From assembly GCA_903906515.1 (NCBI GenBank), contig CAIVKO010000188.1, forward strand, positions 1-64,000: a stretch of 64,000 nucleotides of DNA. The letters are read 5' to 3'. The stretch is from Akkermansiaceae bacterium. Lineage in GTDB: Bacteria; Verrucomicrobiota; Verrucomicrobiia; Verrucomicrobiales; Akkermansiaceae. The notes under the pieces are model-generated. The model ran no database searches. It saw only the letters and a list, made by a program, of their open reading frames with translations, and had not been told where the DNA came from. The translations under genes were made by a program, and so were the position numbers. Of this stretch, positions 8,211-18,223 are shown piece after piece (positions within the stretch are counted from its first letter, which is position 1; each line of letters opens with the position of its first letter).

Positions 8211-11200
8211 ATGATCACGCCAAAGTCTTTTAATTCCCGGTTTCTCTTGGTCGCCATGGCCCTTGCTCTATTGGGATTCGCCGCATACCACGGGTGGGAT
8301 TCCGATGGATTTTGTGGGCGGTCTGCGACGACATCCAGCGATTCAGTGGCCACCGGGCCGCTCGTAAATGCCGCCTTGCCAACAGGGGAAAAGGGAAAAG
8401 ACAAATCCGTACCGCAAACTCATAGCGCGTCCCAGAAGGTGAGCGAGACTCAGCAAGCCGGTATTTCCAGCCCTGCCGGGACTTCTTCCGCTCCTGAAAA
8501 TCTCACGCTGGTGACCCATACGCCAAAACCCTCCCGGAACGTTTCCACCCGTGCTGAGGCGGCAAAGGGCAGAAGTGTCGCGGATATGCTCAAAGGAGCC
8601 GATATGAGCGATCCGGTTGTCCGGGCGCGTGTGGTCGCGGAAATGGAGGCTCACGAAGCGATTGTGAGTAAGGCGGTTGAAGACAAGGCGCAGCTCCTGG
8701 GAGTCCCGATCCGCATCGATGGACCTGATCATCAGGTTTCTGTCCTTTACGATTTCCGGGGTGATGAACCCATTTATCGGCAAACTTTCAATAAGAACGC
8801 CGCCATTTCCAGTGCGGCTAATCTGTTGGCTTCGGCACCCTACAACCTCGACGGAGCGGGCATCAAGGTGGCCGTTTGGGACGAAGGTTCCATTCGAAAC
8901 ACCCACCAGGAATTCCCTGGCGGAAGAGTCACCAAGAAAAATACCGGTGCGGCGCTTTCAGATCACGCCACTCACGTGGGCGGAACCATCGGCGCTGCCG
9001 GAGTGGACAGCAAAGCCAAGGGGATGGCTCCTAAAGTCAAGATCGACTCTTATGATTGGTATTCCGACTACGCCGAAATGACTGCCGCAGGTGCCGCCAC
9101 CGCGAATGATTCTGCGCATATCGGGCTCTCCAACCACTCATACGGGTTTGGTTCGAGCACTGAGGATATGGGACGTTACGAAACCGAGTGCAGCACGGTG
9201 GATGCCCTTGTTTATAGCCTTCCTTACTATATGCCATTTTGGGCAGCCGGAAACGCACAGGGAAGTCTTCCCGCCAAGGGAGGATACCAATCCATCACCT
9301 ACATGAGTCTGGCTAAAAACGTTATGACCATCGGCGCGACCGAGGATGCCGTGGCCGGCGGGCTTCGCAGTCCACCCGCAGCGACCATCACCACCTTTTC
9401 GAGTCTGGGTCCCTGCGACGATGGCCGGATCAAGCCTGACGTCGTAGGAAACGGAAGAGATCTCTATTCCTCCCTCTCCACAAGCGACACGGCTTATAGT
9501 TCCTATAGCGGGACCAGCATGGCCACGCCCAATTGCGTGGGCTCCGCATCTTTGGTGGAGCAGCTCTATGCCCAGGAGTTTTCCGGCTTGAGAATGCGGG
9601 CCAGCATGATGAAAGCCCTGCTGATCCACACCGCCGATGACCGTGGCAATGCCGGGCCTGACTACAAGTATGGCTGGGGCCTCATCAACGTGAAGGCCGC
9701 CAGTGATCTGATTCTTGCCCACAAGAAGAGCCTGTTACAGCCAAAGATGATCGAGGGCACCATCACCAATGCGGACAAAACCCTCACCCACACCTTCACT
9801 TGGGACGGTATCCATCCGATCCGCGCCACGCTTTGCTGGACAGACCCGGAAGGCACCCCGCAAACCAGCCCGGACAGCCGCACTCCGAATCTTGTCAACG
9901 ATCTCGATTTGCAAATTACCGCTCCGGATGGCACCACCGTGATCCAGCCCTACGTGATGCCGTTTGTAGGCACGTGGACCCAGGCATCGATGTCGAGCCC
10001 GGCGATCCGTGGAAAAAACAATGTGGACAATGTCGAGCAGGTGGATCTTGCCACGCCAACTCAAGGGGGTCTTTACACAGTTACCGTTTCCCTTACCGGC
10101 GCACTGACCAATGCCAGCCAGCCCTATTCGCTGATCATCACTGGTGGCACGGACTTGGAAAGCAATCAGCCACCGAGTGTCTCTCTGACTTCTCCCGTCA
10201 ATGGAGCGGCCTATCTCCCGGGTGCTTCGGTCACGGTGTCTGCGACAGCTACGGATTTGACGGTGGGCGGCGCGGCCGGCGTGGTGACCCAGGTGGAGTT
10301 CTTCAGCGGAACCGATTCACTCGGTGTGGATGACACGGAACCTTACACCCTCGATTGGACTCCTTCGGTCCCAGGCACCTACAATATCACCGCCAAGGCA
10401 ACGGACAGCGAAAAAATGGAATCCACATCGGCCGCCGTAACCATCACTATTTTATCGGGAGACGGCACGCCGGTGATTTCATCCTTCACGCCGACCAGTG
10501 GAATTGCAGGGGCCTCGGTGGTTCTAACGGGAAAAAACTTCGTCAACATTTCCTCGGTGCAGTTCAATGGATCCGAGGCTGTCTTTTTAATGAACGCCGA
10601 CGGGACCATCACCGCGACCCTTCCGGCCAGCGCCACCACCGGTAGGATCACCGTGACCAACCCATACGGCACGGGAATCAGTGATAGTGATTTCATTGTG
10701 ACACAGTCAGCGGTCTCGATCAGCCAGATCTACGGTGCGGGAGGAAACACCGGGGCTACTTATAACCGGGATTACGTGGAGCTTTATAACAGCAGCACCC
10801 TCATGATCAATCTCAACGGGTGGTCTTTGCAATACGCATCGCCTACCAGCCCTTCATGGAGCATCGTCCGTCTGGGTGGATACCTCGCACCCGGAAAACA
10901 TTACTTGATCGGGATGGCCACCGGGACGAGTGGTAAAGGTCTTCCAACTGTGGATGTTTCAGGAACGGTGAGCATGAACGCGTCCTCCGGCAAGGTTGCT
11001 TTGAGGAGCAATGATACTTTACTCACCGGGATCGCACCTTTGAATGCAGCTGGTTTGATGGATTTTGTCGGCTATGGAGAGGCGAATGGCTTTGAAGGCA
11101 CGGCTCCGGCACCCCCTCCATCCACCACCACCGCCATTTTCCGGGCGAATGAAGGAGCCACCGACACGGGTGACAACCTGGCGGATTTCTCGACGGCTCC

Positions 11201-13088
11201 GCCAAATCCCAGAAACTCTTCGGCTCCCGCGCCTGTCATTCCGGTCATCACCAGCTCCATATCGAGCAAGGGGATCGTGGGATATCCGTTCATCTATCAG
11301 ATCACGGCTGACAATTTTCCAACGTCATACTCCGCCACCGGACTGCCGCCAGGGCTTAAGGTGGATACCGCGACGGGATTGATCTCGGGTGATCCCACAG
11401 CCGTCATTAACGCCAACGTGACGCTTTTCGCAACCAATTCCAGCGGGGTGGGAACTCTCACCGTGGATATGAGAATCTATCCTACCTATACGGGAACGCC
11501 AGCCACGCTGTTCTCCGAGAATATGGGGCTTCCAGCGGCTAGCGGCGCACCTGCCGCGTTGTATGGGGGTTACCAGAACAGCGGCCTGCTCACATTCGCC
11601 GGCACGGCATCGGTGATAAATGATGTGGTTCCAAAATTTCCGGAAGTATTGGCCGATGGAAAAGTCAAAATCGCCAACACGGTGGGTCAATATTTTGAAA
11701 TTTCCGGTATCAACACCCAGGAATATACGGGTTTGAAGCTTTCTTTCGCACATTACAAATCCACATCCGCAAGCAGCAATCAACTGTTGGTCCAATATAG
11801 CATCAACGGAATCAGATATACGAACCTCGCCTATACCCGCCGGGCGGGCAATGGTACGGCTGGAACCTGGGTGAACATCACTCCCACCGGAATCATCCCC
11901 TCGACGCAAAATCTCCGCATCCGGTTCTTGCAAACCAGTCCGTCGGCAACGTTCCTCGTCGATGACGTGGCTCTGACGGGGATCTTCAGTGGTGGCAGTC
12001 TTCCGGTCATCACCACGTCCGGGTCACTGGCGGGCTTGGACGCAATTTATGGCACTGCCTCAACGGTTCCGTCCCAGTTCACGGTCTCCGGGACGAAAGT
12101 TACGAGTTTGGGAATCAAAATCACCCCTCCACCCGGCTTTGAAGTTTCGCAAACCGTAGGTGGCTCATCAGGTTATGCTGCCACTCAGACGGTTACCGGT
12201 CTCGGCACGATTTTACCCAAGACCATTTATGTTCGTTTGGCCGCCGGAACCACCGCCGGTGCTTATTCTGGAAATGTGGTTTGCACCAGCGGTCTCGCGG
12301 CTCCTTCCATCCTCCCAATACCTCTGAGCAATGTTCAACCCAAATTGCTCATTGTCACCGCGAAGAACCGCACCAAAGTAAGCGGTACGACAATGGCACT
12401 TGGCACGACGGCATTCACCTCTAGCGGGCTCGTTTCTCCACAAACCATGTCTGCCGTCACCCTCATCGCCAGCGGCGGGACTGCCGCCGGTGACACTGCC
12501 GGAAACTATATCATTACGCCAAGCGCGGCCAGAGGTGGCAACTTCGACATCAATAACTATACCATAGATTATGTGGGCGGGACCTTGACCGTGACACCCG
12601 CACCCCTGACCTATGCCTACTGGGTGACGGACTATTCGGTTGGTGGCGGTAATGGAACTCCGGGCCAAAAAGGAGTTGCCAGCCTGACGAGCAATCCGGT
12701 GTTGACGGATACCAGTGCCAATGGAGACCCGGATCACGATGGAATCACCAATCTGATGGAATATTTCAACGGCACCCATCCGGGCGTCGCCAATGTGAAC
12801 GACATCACTGTCAGCACCAAACCGGTCACTTCCAATGTGAAGATCCGCGGCGCTCTCAGCACCGAGGCCGAGATGCTTTCGATGACCTATCGACGTGCCA
12901 AGGGAAGAGCGGGAGTTGTCACGGGAATCGTGAAATGGAGTTACGATCCGGCGGGGGGTGAATGGAGCGCCGACGGCGTCACCGAGATATCCCAGGACAT
13001 GGGCACTTATGAAAACGTAACCGCCACGGTTGTCCGGACACCTGGTGAACCCGCGAAATTCATGCGCTTGGAAGTGACCCTACCGTAA
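8211..13088 (+). CDS. Large secreted subtilisin-like (S8) serine protease with multiple beta domains
   Basis: About 1625 residues from the ATG at 8211, which gives a signal-anchor-like N-terminus; an in-frame start at 8139 exists. The S8 triad is visible: Asp224 ('AVWDEG'), His252 ('DHATHVGGT') and Ser436 ('GTSMATP'). After it come a proprotein-convertase-like beta-sandwich (about 515-645), an Ig-like domain (about 650-745), an IPT/TIG domain ('ISSFTPTSGIAGASVVLTG'), a lamin-tail-like domain ('ISQIYGAGGN...YVELYN'), a putative-Ig domain, further beta-sandwich regions and an MBG-like domain ('TAKNRTKVSG'). The C-terminus holds a calcium-type segment 'DPDHDGITNLMEYFNGT'. No PEP-CTERM is present. 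It probably degrades extracellular protein. No Shine-Dalgarno site. Confidence 0.88.
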   Translation: MITPKSFNSRFLLVAMALALLGFAAYHGWDSDGFCGRSATTSSDSVATGPLVNAALPTGEKGKDKSVPQTHSASQKVSETQQAGISSPAGTSSAPENLTLVTHTPKPSRNVSTRAEAAKGRSVADMLKGADMSDPVVRARVVAEMEAHEAIVSKAVEDKAQLLGVPIRIDGPDHQVSVLYDFRGDEPIYRQTFNKNAAISSAANLLASAPYNLDGAGIKVAVWDEGSIRNTHQEFPGGRVTKKNTGAALSDHATHVGGTIGAAGVDSKAKGMAPKVKIDSYDWYSDYAEMTAAGAATANDSAHIGLSNHSYGFGSSTEDMGRYETECSTVDALVYSLPYYMPFWAAGNAQGSLPAKGGYQSITYMSLAKNVMTIGATEDAVAGGLRSPPAATITTFSSLGPCDDGRIKPDVVGNGRDLYSSLSTSDTAYSSYSGTSMATPNCVGSASLVEQLYAQEFSGLRMRASMMKALLIHTADDRGNAGPDYKYGWGLINVKAASDLILAHKKSLLQPKMIEGTITNADKTLTHTFTWDGIHPIRATLCWTDPEGTPQTSPDSRTPNLVNDLDLQITAPDGTTVIQPYVMPFVGTWTQASMSSPAIRGKNNVDNVEQVDLATPTQGGLYTVTVSLTGALTNASQPYSLIITGGTDLESNQPPSVSLTSPVNGAAYLPGASVTVSATATDLTVGGAAGVVTQVEFFSGTDSLGVDDTEPYTLDWTPSVPGTYNITAKATDSEKMESTSAAVTITILSGDGTPVISSFTPTSGIAGASVVLTGKNFVNISSVQFNGSEAVFLMNADGTITATLPASATTGRITVTNPYGTGISDSDFIVTQSAVSISQIYGAGGNTGATYNRDYVELYNSSTLMINLNGWSLQYASPTSPSWSIVRLGGYLAPGKHYLIGMATGTSGKGLPTVDVSGTVSMNASSGKVALRSNDTLLTGIAPLNAAGLMDFVGYGEANGFEGTAPAPPPSTTTAIFRANEGATDTGDNLADFSTAPPNPRNSSAPAPVIPVITSSISSKGIVGYPFIYQITADNFPTSYSATGLPPGLKVDTATGLISGDPTAVINANVTLFATNSSGVGTLTVDMRIYPTYTGTPATLFSENMGLPAASGAPAALYGGYQNSGLLTFAGTASVINDVVPKFPEVLADGKVKIANTVGQYFEISGINTQEYTGLKLSFAHYKSTSASSNQLLVQYSINGIRYTNLAYTRRAGNGTAGTWVNITPTGIIPSTQNLRIRFLQTSPSATFLVDDVALTGIFSGGSLPVITTSGSLAGLDAIYGTASTVPSQFTVSGTKVTSLGIKITPPPGFEVSQTVGGSSGYAATQTVTGLGTILPKTIYVRLAAGTTAGAYSGNVVCTSGLAAPSILPIPLSNVQPKLLIVTAKNRTKVSGTTMALGTTAFTSSGLVSPQTMSAVTLIASGGTAAGDTAGNYIITPSAARGGNFDINNYTIDYVGGTLTVTPAPLTYAYWVTDYSVGGGNGTPGQKGVASLTSNPVLTDTSANGDPDHDGITNLMEYFNGTHPGVANVNDITVSTKPVTSNVKIRGALSTEAEMLSMTYRRAKGRAGVVTGIVKWSYDPAGGEWSADGVTEISQDMGTYENVTATVVRTPGEPAKFMRLEVTLP

Positions 13089-13186
13089 TGGAAAGGAAAT
13101 TGGGGATTTGAAACCAGTGTCCGCAAATGTGGCGGCAAATGTGGCGGGGAGCGTTAGCGACACAGCCAAATCGCGAAACGCATGCC

Positions 13187-13247
13187 GGTTGAAAACCGCC
13201 GCCACGATGCCATCATGGTGGCTACGATATTTCTAAAGTGCTCTAAA
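13187..13247 (+). repeat. REP-like hairpin repeat, copy A
   Basis: It contains an ACCGCC hairpin arm, then an imperfect palindrome (GCCACGATG/CATGGTGGC), then the tail TACGATATTTCTAAAGTGCT. It matches the reverse complement of 54490-54552 almost base for base and shares its tail with 30191-30221. It lies in the 358-nt convergent gap between the protease gene (end 13088) and the GH10-like gene (end 13447), where no other feature is supported; the bases just before it contain GCAAATGTGGCGG-type direct repeats (about 13125-13147). Confidence 0.8.
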
Positions 13248-13446
13248 GGCCGTGTCATTTGCCTCCGGGCATGGCCGAAACATCCGTGGCCGAAGAACAA
13301 CGCAGGAATCGGCGTCCACAGGCCGGAACGCTGATAACCCGCCCGCGAAGCGGCACGAAATCCGCTCAATAAAAACTCCCGTTTCGGTAAGGACTTTTGG
13401 CAAGCGGTCTATACTCCCATTGTGGTTTCAATAGCAGATTTCAGGA

Positions 13447-15201
13447 TCATGGCAATCGGACCGGCCTTGGTGACTTTGAATCTCCGGGTTGGAAGGGTTT
13501 GGTCGTTTTGCCGCCGGCTTCTATCTGATAACTCCCCTTGAAGCCGCGCCATGTAATGTTGCCTGCGGAATCGGTCATGAGGGTCATGCGTGTCTGCCAA
13601 CGTTTGCCCACCCATTCTTCCCATGCTTGTCCGGCGGCTTTGATGGTCCAGTCCTTTTTCCAGAGTGCCGCTTCTGGAATCCAATGGCGGCCTTCCCAGA
13701 ATCCCCATAACAGAAAGCCATCATAGGCGGGATGACTGAAGCAGGCGATCAGACTGTCGCGCAGATAGTCTGCGGCGAGCTGATCGTCGCCTTTGGCGAC
13801 AATGTCGAATTCGGTGACGACCTGCTTGGGCACGACTGCGGTGAAGCGGTCGGTGACGCGCAGGAGTTCCTCGGGAGACGGGAGGAAGCTGCTGTTAAAA
13901 TGCGCCTGATTGCCGAGGCCGTCCACACGAACGCCGTCGCGTTTGAGTTTTGCGAGAAGATCGTAGGTCTTGTTCTGTTGATTGCCGGGGCGGAAGAGTT
14001 GGTCTTCGTTGATGCAGATCGGGAGCTTGGTGAGACGGCGCGCTTCGTGGAAGACATCCATGGAGAGGGTTTCGAGCTGTGGACTCTTTTTTCCTAACAA
14101 TTCCGCCCCGCCCCACGCGATCGGATGATTGACCGCATCCCATTCGGTCACCCGGTCGCCGACGAAGGCGATGCGCTCGCGGATGCTCTCCATGTAGGTT
14201 TTGCGGAGCTTTTCGGGATCGCCGAGACGCGACCTGGTCCAGTTATCAACGGCTTCCTGGATCAGGTAATGCCCGCGGACGGAAATGTCGTTGTCTTTCA
14301 ACCATGCGAAGCTTTTCTCCAGTTGTTCGCGTCCCTTCTCATCGTGCGGGAAACTGTCCGGCTTGAGATCGTTTTCGAAAACCACGCGGCTGCACATGCG
14401 TTTGACGATGTCGCGGTAGTGATCACCGTCGCTTCCTTCCTGGGTGAGCATGCCGCGAGTGACGCAGGTGCCGAAGCCGAACGCGTGGCGGTGCAGAATG
14501 ACAGAGACCTTGGTGTTGGCGAGCGGTTTGCCATCAGCGCCGATGACTTGCGCGGAATAATCCGCCATGCGGATTCTCTCGATGCGGGCGAGTGCCACGC
14601 CACGCCATGGCGCGTTGTCCTCTCGTCCTTCGTAAGTGGATTTTTGGCACGGTAGTTTTGCCAGATCAAAATTCTGGCCATAGTTGAGCAACTGTATGGC
14701 CGCGATCTCGACCGTTTGTTTCTGATAGCCAAGCATCAGGGTAAGCTCACCCTTGCCTTCCGGAATGTCGGCGGATGCGATAAAGGGTTGGTTGATCTGC
14801 TCCCACGCAGTGCCGGGTTTTGCCGTATCGGTTGTTCCAGCACTGGCATACGGCGGACTGGAAAATTGCAGTTTGGCGGTGATTCGGCTATTTCCGCCAG
14901 ACGCGTTGCGGGCCATGTAACGCATTAGAAGACGATCATTCTTCTTAACCGCTCCGGAGGAGACAGGGACGGCGAGGCTTGCGCACCATGGTTGGTTGGG
15001 TTTGGGTTGAAGCACGGTGACTCTCGTGGCGGCGGTGAATGGACGACCGCTGACGGCAATTTCCGCGGAGGTTCCTCCTTCTGCGACCCGGGTGCAAATC
15101 CGGGCGGCGGGATCAAGCAGATTGGCTCCACCGAGTGGCAGAGTTTCCTCGGCACGGAGTGTTAAGGTGAGAGCCGCGAGGATGAAAATGATTGGTCGCA
15201 T
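13447..15201 (-). CDS. Secreted GH10-like glycoside hydrolase with N-terminal carbohydrate-binding-like domain
   Basis: About 584 residues from the ATG at 15201, which starts the signal peptide; a TTG at 15219 is less likely. Residues about 20-180 look like a CBM4/9/22-type beta-sandwich. From about 210 to 535 the sequence follows the GH10 xylanase barrel: 'FGFGTCV', 'RVVFENDLKPDSF', 'VRGHYLIQ', 'EWDAVNHP', 'NEDQLF', 'GLGNQAHF', 'VVTEFDI' and a late 'GFLLWGFWEGRHW'. The nucleophile Glu464 (in TEFD) is kept. The residue aligned with the usual acid/base Glu of 'WDVVNE' is His359, and the 'RGHTLVWH' Trp-His is also changed. It may be inactive, use another acid, or act on another substrate. It is divergent from the kinase gene at 15342. 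Confidence 0.78.
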   Translation of the reverse strand: MRPIIFILAALTLTLRAEETLPLGGANLLDPAARICTRVAEGGTSAEIAVSGRPFTAATRVTVLQPKPNQPWCASLAVPVSSGAVKKNDRLLMRYMARNASGGNSRITAKLQFSSPPYASAGTTDTAKPGTAWEQINQPFIASADIPEGKGELTLMLGYQKQTVEIAAIQLLNYGQNFDLAKLPCQKSTYEGREDNAPWRGVALARIERIRMADYSAQVIGADGKPLANTKVSVILHRHAFGFGTCVTRGMLTQEGSDGDHYRDIVKRMCSRVVFENDLKPDSFPHDEKGREQLEKSFAWLKDNDISVRGHYLIQEAVDNWTRSRLGDPEKLRKTYMESIRERIAFVGDRVTEWDAVNHPIAWGGAELLGKKSPQLETLSMDVFHEARRLTKLPICINEDQLFRPGNQQNKTYDLLAKLKRDGVRVDGLGNQAHFNSSFLPSPEELLRVTDRFTAVVPKQVVTEFDIVAKGDDQLAADYLRDSLIACFSHPAYDGFLLWGFWEGRHWIPEAALWKKDWTIKAAGQAWEEWVGKRWQTRMTLMTDSAGNITWRGFKGSYQIEAGGKTTKPFQPGDSKSPRPVRLP

Positions 15202-15341
15202 GGGATGGGTGGAGATCAAAGTGATGGCTTGAGACTGATGGCAACTGGAGGTAATGACTACTGTCCAAACGGGTAGGTATATTCAAGTTTTGTTTGGACT
15301 CGCAATTTCATTCCCCGGGGAGACAATGGGCATAGTTGCGC

Positions 15342-17495
15342 ATGATAGATGTACCTCGATTCATAGTCATGATGGTTCTGGCACAAGCCGGACTGGTTAC
15401 GTGCGCTTCTGCTGTGGAGCCGCTCAGCCAAGTGGAGCAAATCCGGTGCCTCTCTCGCGAGCAGACGGCGCGTGCGCTGCCCGTGAAGCTGACCGGTGTG
15501 GTGATTTACAGGAGATCGCAGAATCTGGTCATGCACGACGGGAAGGCTGCGATCTACCTGGATTTCGGCTTCGCGCAGGCGCAAGGGGTCTGGAAGGGCC
15601 CGTTACCGGATCTCGAAAAGCTTGAGCCGGGCACCGGAGTTGAGATCGAGGGAGTCACTGATCCGGGGGGATTCTCGCCGATGGTTCTGGTTGGAAAGTT
15701 CAGCACTACCGGTCCGCAACCGATCCCGCAGCCGATACGGCCCACGACTGAGGAGCTGCTGTCCAGTTCTCTCAACACCCAGTGGGTGGAGGTGGAAGGT
15801 GTTGCTAGAAAATTGGAAGACTCGCCGGGCATGGAAAAATGTCTGACTTTGTTGGTCGGTGGGCACCCTTGTCCGGTAATCCTGCACGATGGGCAGGGAC
15901 TGTCCCGCGAGCGTTTGGTGGATGCCAAAGTAAGGGTGCGCGGCGTGCTTCTGGATATCGCGAACCTACGCTCCCAAACGGCGGGAATGAAGATTCACAG
16001 TAATGGAATGCAGGACATCGACGTGCTCGTTCCTCCACCGTCCGATCCGTTTCTGGCTCGAAAGGTGGCTCTCAACAGGCTCATTACGTTTCGACCGGAT
16101 GCGGATATCGGCCACCGCAGAGTGTCGTCGGGCGTGGTCATCTTCGCGGTGCCGGGCCGGTTCTTCTATCTGCTGGATCAACAGGCCTGCGTGCGCGTGG
16201 ATTCTACGGAAACCCAGGTCTCGCCCGGTGATCAGGTTGAGGTCTCTGGTTTCATCGACACGTCGAGAATCCTCGCGGTGTTCAGTGAAGCTTTGATCCG
16301 GAAGATCGGAACGGGAACGGTGCCACCTCCCGACGAACCCCTGATTTCCGAGATCCTCAATCCAAAGGTTCGCAGCGCGGAGGAGTTGGTCACGGAACCC
16401 GGTTATCCGGACTGCAATGGCCGCCTGATACGGCTTGGCGGCGTGCTGCGCCGCGTGCTTCCGCCGGACAAGGATGGCAACGCGATCGTGGTCGTCGAGT
16501 CGGGCGAACATCTGGTGCAGGCGCTGCTGCCGGGGGCCGCGCCATCGTGGGCTGTGGGCTCCGTCGTCGAGTTGACCGGAGTGTGTGAACTGGAAATTGC
16601 GCGGCTCGATAAACTGCCGTGGTTCTCGATCACGGGTTTTCATGTCTGGCTCTCGTCTCCGGGAGACCTGCGGGTGGTTTCCCAACCTCCATGGTGGACG
16701 CCGCAGCGGCTCGGGATTTTGCTTGCGGCAGTCATCCTCGTTCTGGGTCTCGCACTGGCGTGGGGCTACGTCATGCGCCGTCAAGTTTCGGTTAGAGGTG
16801 CCCAACTCGCGGCGGAGATCACCGCGCGTGAGTCGGCCCGGCTTGAGTTCGTCACGATTCTCCACGAGCGGCGGCGGCTGGCCAATGATCTTCACGACAC
16901 GCTCGAACAAGCTCTAACGGGTCTTGCTTTGCAGCTCGAGATCGCAAGTCGGAGCAGGTCTTCTGATCCTGCCCTGTGCGGGCACCATCTCCATCTCGCC
17001 CAGCAGTTTCTCGAGCGAAGTCGCAGCGAAGTTCACCGCGCCGTCTGGGATCTTCGTGCCCATGGCCAGGATGGCAGGGAATTCATGGATATTCTTGGTG
17101 AACGGGTTTCCTCGATGGTGGAGGGTTCGGGCATCACCATCACTCTGAAACGCGAAGGAGACCAAGTTTCCATGCCGGATCTGATCGCTGGAAACCTGCT
17201 GCTTCTCGCCCAGGAAGCGGTGACCAATGCGTTGAAACATTCGGGCGCATCGGAAATCGGCATCACTCTCGGACTATCGCACGGACACGCCGAACTCGTG
17301 TTCGAGGACAACGGTTGTGGCTTCGACCCTACCGCAGTACCGGGTCAGTACGACGGGCATTTCGGGTTGCAGGGCATGCGCGAACGGACCAAGCGTCTTG
17401 GCGGCCAAATTGAACTGAGTTCCGCACCTGGGCATGGTACCATCCTCCGCGTGAAGGTCCCGCTGCCCTCTGAGGAAATGCGCGAACCAACTTGA
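15342..17495 (+). CDS. Membrane sensor histidine kinase (NarL-type, HisKA_3)
   Basis: About 717 residues. The N-terminus is a signal/anchor sequence; residues about 25-445 form a long periplasmic sensor of repeated beta-rich units that look OB-like ('RLIRLGGVLRRVLP', 'VQALLPG...WAVGSVVELTGVCEL'). One transmembrane helix follows ('GILLAAVILVLGLALAWGYVM', about 457-477), then the phospho-acceptor helix 'RRRLANDLHDTLEQALTGLALQLE' and an HATPase domain ('QEAVTNALKHSGA', 'FEDNGCGFD', 'GHFGLQGMRERTKRLGG'). This is the NarX/DesK class, which pairs with LuxR-type regulators, as found immediately downstream. The adjacent hydrolases suggest a glycan-derived signal, but the ligand is unknown. Confidence 0.88.
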   Translation: MIDVPRFIVMMVLAQAGLVTCASAVEPLSQVEQIRCLSREQTARALPVKLTGVVIYRRSQNLVMHDGKAAIYLDFGFAQAQGVWKGPLPDLEKLEPGTGVEIEGVTDPGGFSPMVLVGKFSTTGPQPIPQPIRPTTEELLSSSLNTQWVEVEGVARKLEDSPGMEKCLTLLVGGHPCPVILHDGQGLSRERLVDAKVRVRGVLLDIANLRSQTAGMKIHSNGMQDIDVLVPPPSDPFLARKVALNRLITFRPDADIGHRRVSSGVVIFAVPGRFFYLLDQQACVRVDSTETQVSPGDQVEVSGFIDTSRILAVFSEALIRKIGTGTVPPPDEPLISEILNPKVRSAEELVTEPGYPDCNGRLIRLGGVLRRVLPPDKDGNAIVVVESGEHLVQALLPGAAPSWAVGSVVELTGVCELEIARLDKLPWFSITGFHVWLSSPGDLRVVSQPPWWTPQRLGILLAAVILVLGLALAWGYVMRRQVSVRGAQLAAEITARESARLEFVTILHERRRLANDLHDTLEQALTGLALQLEIASRSRSSDPALCGHHLHLAQQFLERSRSEVHRAVWDLRAHGQDGREFMDILGERVSSMVEGSGITITLKREGDQVSMPDLIAGNLLLLAQEAVTNALKHSGASEIGITLGLSHGHAELVFEDNGCGFDPTAVPGQYDGHFGLQGMRERTKRLGGQIELSSAPGHGTILRVKVPLPSEEMREPT

Positions 17496-17527
17496 AACAT
17501 GGTCTGGATAGCCGTAGTAAACCAACT

Positions 17528-18154
17528 ATGCCCGCACCGATCCGAGTCATGATTGTGGACGACCATTCGATGGTCCGCATGGGCTTGGCCGGTTTGCTGG
17601 CCATCGAGCCGGACATGCAGGTCGTCGCCGAGGCGGAGGATATCGAGCAAGCCGTGGCCGCGTTTTCAAAGCACCGGCCGGACGTGTCCTTGATGGATGT
17701 GCGCATGCCCGGCGGCAGCGGATTGGTGGCGTTGAAACGTATCAAGGCCATCGACCCTGCCGCTCGCGTTGTGATTCTCTCCACCTATGATCTGGAGGAA
17801 CCCATGATTGCCGCACACCACAGCGGTGCTTGCGGCTACCTGCTCAAGTCCGTGAAGTTCGACGAACTGGTCGATTCGATCCGCTGTGTCCACGCGGGTG
17901 GGGTTTGTTTTCCTCCGGCACTCGATGATCACATCGCCGCCAGGGCCAGCAGAAAACCGCTGACTGCCCGGGAAATAGAAACCCTGGACCTGTTGCGCCG
18001 CGGGTTTTCCAACAAGGACATCGGCCAAGTACTCGATATTGCGGAAAGCACCGCCAAGTTCCATGTGCAGTCGATTCTTGCCAAGCTTGAGGTCGCCGAC
18101 CGCGCGGAAGCGGTTGCCGCCGCGTTCGAGCGTGGTTTGCTGGAAGTGGACTGA
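17528..18154 (+). CDS. LuxR/NarL-family response regulator
   Basis: About 208 residues. The start at 17528 is preferred because the receiver domain begins at once ('IRVMIVDDHSMVRMGL'); a TTG at 17492 overlaps the kinase stop codon. The receiver keeps the acidic pair DD and the phospho-acceptor Asp in 'DVSLMDVRMPGGSG'. The C-terminal LuxR-type helix-turn-helix is clear ('LTAREIETLDLLRRGFSNKDIGQVLDIAESTAKFHVQSILAKL', about 144-186). With the kinase upstream it forms a complete two-component system. The likely targets are the glycan genes on either side (the GH10-like gene divergently, GH30-GH3-symporter downstream), inferred from position. Confidence 0.9.
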   Translation: MPAPIRVMIVDDHSMVRMGLAGLLAIEPDMQVVAEAEDIEQAVAAFSKHRPDVSLMDVRMPGGSGLVALKRIKAIDPAARVVILSTYDLEEPMIAAHHSGACGYLLKSVKFDELVDSIRCVHAGGVCFPPALDDHIAARASRKPLTAREIETLDLLRRGFSNKDIGQVLDIAESTAKFHVQSILAKLEVADRAEAVAAAFERGLLEVD

Positions 18155-18213
18155 GACCGGGAAACCTAGCCGATCGGATAGTAGGCAAATAGGCGATTTA
18201 TCGTCACTAATAC

Positions 18214-18220
18214 AGGGAGA
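18214..18220 (+). promoter_or_regulatory. Ribosome binding site of the GH30 gene
   Basis: AGGGAGA lies four to five bases ahead of the ATG at 18224. It is one of the few good Shine-Dalgarno sites seen here, and it fixes this start. Confidence 0.65.
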
Positions 18221-18223
18221 TAT

